Of a stretch of 64,000 nucleotides of DNA, positions 62,142 to 64,000 are shown in pieces. The notes under the pieces were generated by a model that saw only the letters and a program-made list of their open reading frames with translations, was not told the DNA's origin and did no database searches. Positions within the stretch are counted from its first letter, which is position 1. Every line of letters starts with the position of its first letter. The stretch is from Flavobacterium cupriresistens (GTDB lineage: Bacteria > Bacteroidota > Bacteroidia > Flavobacteriales > Flavobacteriaceae), in the NCBI RefSeq assembly GCF_020911925.1, contig NZ_CP087134.1, forward strand, positions 1,860,001 through 1,924,000. The letters run 5' to 3'. Made by a program: the position numbers and the translations under genes.

Positions 62142-62591
62142 TTATTGTTGTCTGCTGATGTCATTAAATTCCCAAAGCACATTGATGATCTTCCATACCC
62201 CGTTGATTTTAACGAGATGCATATAATCAATCCATTCATCGGCAATTAATTTTACAGAAGCAGTTCGTTCTGAAACATCAAGCAGTCTGACCTCCTTTTT
62301 GGGTGTAGTAGGAAACTTATCCCCGTTTTTGTTGTAGCTTTCTGCAAGCAGGACCATAGATTCTGTCGTGGTTTCGCGAACGTAATCTTTGCCGGTAGCT
62401 TTGTCTTTCCAAAAGGTTCGTTTGACCATTCTTGGGTGTAGTGCCTGTTCCATTTGTTTGGGATTTGGTACCTGTTGCGATTCGATGTAATCAAGAGCAG
62501 CTCTTTTTATTGCCAGGCTGTCTTGTTTGGTCTGTCCGGAAATATAGCTGCTGATTAAAAATAAGGCAAAACAAATAAGGGATTGTTTCAT
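62142..62591 (-). CDS. NTF2-like (lumazine-binding type) secreted protein
   Basis: 149 residues with a signal peptide (to about residue 20, ISGQ). Residues 30-149 follow the NTF2-like plan: AALDYIESQQVPNPKQMEQA, then strands KEVRLLDVSERTASVKLIA and closing VKINGVWKIINVLWEF. Such 'nuclear transport factor 2' family secreted proteins are common in Bacteroidota and are often ligand carriers of unknown function. The alternative frame is not convincing. Confidence 0.82.
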   Translation of the reverse strand: MKQSLICFALFLISSYISGQTKQDSLAIKRAALDYIESQQVPNPKQMEQALHPRMVKRTFWKDKATGKDYVRETTTESMVLLAESYNKNGDKFPTTPKKEVRLLDVSERTASVKLIADEWIDYMHLVKINGVWKIINVLWEFNDISRQQ

Positions 62592-62714
62592 AGTTAGTTA
62601 GGTTGGTTTAGTTGTTGTTTTTAGTTTTATGAGATTTAGATTGTTAGTATTGGAAGGGCTCTTGCATCCTATTATAATTGGCTAAGATTAGGGAATGTCC
62701 TTGTATTTTGTTTT

Positions 62715-62749
62715 CAAATATAGGACTATAATTTTGTCTAATTTTCAAA
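62715..62749 (-). promoter_or_regulatory. Promoter candidate of the NTF2-like gene
   Basis: Minus strand TTTG (62749-62746), 23-base spacer, TATATTTG (62722-62715). The long leader (about 120 bases) holds no clear structure. Confidence 0.4.
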
Positions 62750-62761
62750 TGAAATGTTAAC

Positions 62762-62794
62762 AAAAAAAAGCCTCAGGAAATTTTCCTGAGGCTT
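62762..62794 (-). terminator. Terminator of the aminotransferase gene
   Basis: AAGCCTCAGGAAA pairs with TTTCCTGAGGCTT, with a T-run on the minus strand. Confidence 0.85.
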
Positions 62795-62817
62795 CATTTA
62801 TAGCATTAGAATCGTGA

Positions 62818-64000
62818 TTAAGCAGCTAAAGCTTCTTTGATTCTGCGTAAGGCTTCTTTTAAAATATCGTTGCTTGTTGCATAAGAAAAACGAATACAAT
62901 TTGGATTTCCAAAAGCATCACCTGTTACAGTTGCTACGTTTGCTTCTGATAAAAGATACATTGATAAATCGTTTGCATCTTTAATTTCAGTTCCTCTTAA
63001 AGTTTTTCCGAAGAAAGAAGAAACATCAGGGAAAACGTAAAATGCACCTTCCGGAACGTTGATTTTTACACCTGGAATTTCTTTTAATAATCCAACCACT
63101 AAATCTCTACGACCGTGGAAAGCCTGAACCATTTCGTTTAATACACTAGGATCAGCATCTACTGCAGTAATTGTAGCACGTTGCGCAATACTGTTTGCTC
63201 CACTGGTTACTTGTCCTTGGATTTTGGTACATGCTTTTGCGATGAATTCCGGAGCTCCGATGTAACCGATTCTCCATCCTGTCATTGCGAATGCTTTTGC
63301 AACTCCATTTACCGTAATTGTTCTTTCTAACATTCCCGGGATTGAACCGATACTGCAGAAAGTTCCTGAGAAATTGATGTGCTCATAAATCTCATCAGCC
63401 ACAACATATATATTAGGGTGTTTTTCTAAAACTTTTGCCAAAGCAGTTAACTCTTCTCTGCTGTAAACAGATCCACTTGGGTTACAAGGAGAACTGAACC
63501 ACATCATTTTTGTTTTTGGCGTGATAGCAGCTTCTAATTGCTCAGGTGTAATTTTGAAATCAGTATCTACAGACGTTGGAACTTCAACAGGAACTCCACC
63601 AGAAAGTTTCACAATTTCGAAATAACTCACCCAGTAAGGAGCAGGTAAAATAACCTCGTCACCTTCGTTTAACATTACTTGAGCAATGTTGTATAAAGAT
63701 TGTTTTGCTCCTGTAGAAACTACAATTTGAGAAGGTTTGTATTCTAAACCATTGTCTCTTTTGAATTTTCTGCAAACAGCTTCTTTTAATTCCTGGTATC
63801 CGTCAACCGGAGAATAAGTACTGTAGTTTTCGTCTATTGCTTTTTTAGCGGCTTCTTTAATAAAATCAGGAGTATTAAAGTCAGGTTCTCCTAAACTTAA
63901 ACTGATGATATCTTTTCCTTGCGCTTTTAATTCGCGTGCTAAAGCAGCCATTGCTAATGTTTGTGAAGTCGCTAAGTTGTTGATTCTGTCCGAAAGAATA
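62818..64000 (-). CDS. Class I PLP aminotransferase (aspartate aminotransferase type), 5' end cut by the window
   Basis: At least 393 residues; the frame is open to 64000, reading ILSDRINNLATSQTLAMAAL before the internal ATG at 63951, so that ATG is not the start. Only the first one to three codons are probably missing. LGEPDFNTPDFIKEAAKKAI, SSPCNPSGSVYS and the PLP-lysine region VNGVAKAFAMTGWRIGYIG are typical of the Ib-type aspartate or prephenate aminotransferases. It transfers amino groups between Asp/Glu and keto acids; exact substrates uncertain. Confidence 0.93.
   Translation of the reverse strand, partial: ILSDRINNLATSQTLAMAALARELKAQGKDIISLSLGEPDFNTPDFIKEAAKKAIDENYSTYSPVDGYQELKEAVCRKFKRDNGLEYKPSQIVVSTGAKQSLYNIAQVMLNEGDEVILPAPYWVSYFEIVKLSGGVPVEVPTSVDTDFKITPEQLEAAITPKTKMMWFSSPCNPSGSVYSREELTALAKVLEKHPNIYVVADEIYEHINFSGTFCSIGSIPGMLERTITVNGVAKAFAMTGWRIGYIGAPEFIAKACTKIQGQVTSGANSIAQRATITAVDADPSVLNEMVQAFHGRRDLVVGLLKEIPGVKINVPEGAFYVFPDVSSFFGKTLRGTEIKDANDLSMYLLSEANVATVTGDAFGNPNCIRFSYATSNDILKEALRRIKEALAA

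Overview
The window is a chromosomal segment of a Bacteroidota bacterium, almost certainly a Flavobacterium or close relative. The evidence is the low GC content, a PorP/SprF-type protein of the type IX secretion/gliding world, the OmpH-OmpH-BamA-UppS-DUF6089-NadK-CBS gene order, a FolK-deoxynucleoside kinase fusion, promoters of the TTG-N(17-23)-TAnnTTTG type, and many Bacteroidota-specific families (DUF6089, DUF4919, DUF6370, DUF2797). I see no phage, insertion sequence, CRISPR array or rRNA. Almost all genes are housekeeping or ordinary accessory genes. I could not demonstrate a new multi-gene system; the unusual material lies mainly between the genes.

Layout. 1-2.5 kb: PorP-like protein, gamma-carbonic anhydrase, glutamate racemase. 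3.1-10.7 kb (minus strand): envelope-assembly cluster of two Skp/OmpH chaperones, BamA, UppS, DUF6089, NAD kinase and a CBS protein. 10.8-16.8 kb (plus): pdxJ, a hydrolase, YdcF, a small membrane protein, trigger factor, ClpP and ClpX. 17.5-20.8 kb: a GlxA-type regulator divergent from five small genes alternating VOC and SRPBCC/AHSA1 folds. 21-33.9 kb: serB, GH3, DUF2797, GT9 glycosyltransferase, AsmA-like protein, SppA, FolK-dNK, TrmH-like methyltransferase, DUF1573. 34.1-37 kb: mutS, tRNA-Gly and tRNA-Leu. 37-43.2 kb: DUF1508-like protein, a heptad-repeat lipoprotein, waaA, DegT aminotransferase, galE, EamA transporter. 43.4-44.6 kb: a RelE/ParE-type toxin-antitoxin pair duplicated in tandem, the second toxin frameshifted. 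44.6-49.8 kb: DUF4919, fabD, DUF983, AraC regulator, YceI, a small ferredoxin, pirin. 50.3-55.2 kb: glyoxylate shunt (ScfR/RamB-type regulator, malate synthase, isocitrate lyase). 55.4-64 kb: Crp-like regulator, DUF6370, PurT, U32 protein, class C serine hydrolase, a porin-like protein, an NTF2-like protein, and an aminotransferase running off the right edge.

The intergenic sequence is unusually rich in inverted repeats of several unrelated families. A nested palindrome family with arms like GTCATTTCGAAGAATGAGAA occurs at four places. A 117-bp tandem array, bounded by a perfect 22-bp inverted repeat, lies between clpX and the GlxA gene. These elements tend to sit between convergent genes and often abut stop codons. 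Two regulatory observations are specific enough to test. The promoters of yceI and pirin share a CTTAA-N6-TTAAG dyad at exactly the same distance from the -7 element. The regulator/malate synthase promoter region contains a perfectly symmetric 38-bp double dyad.
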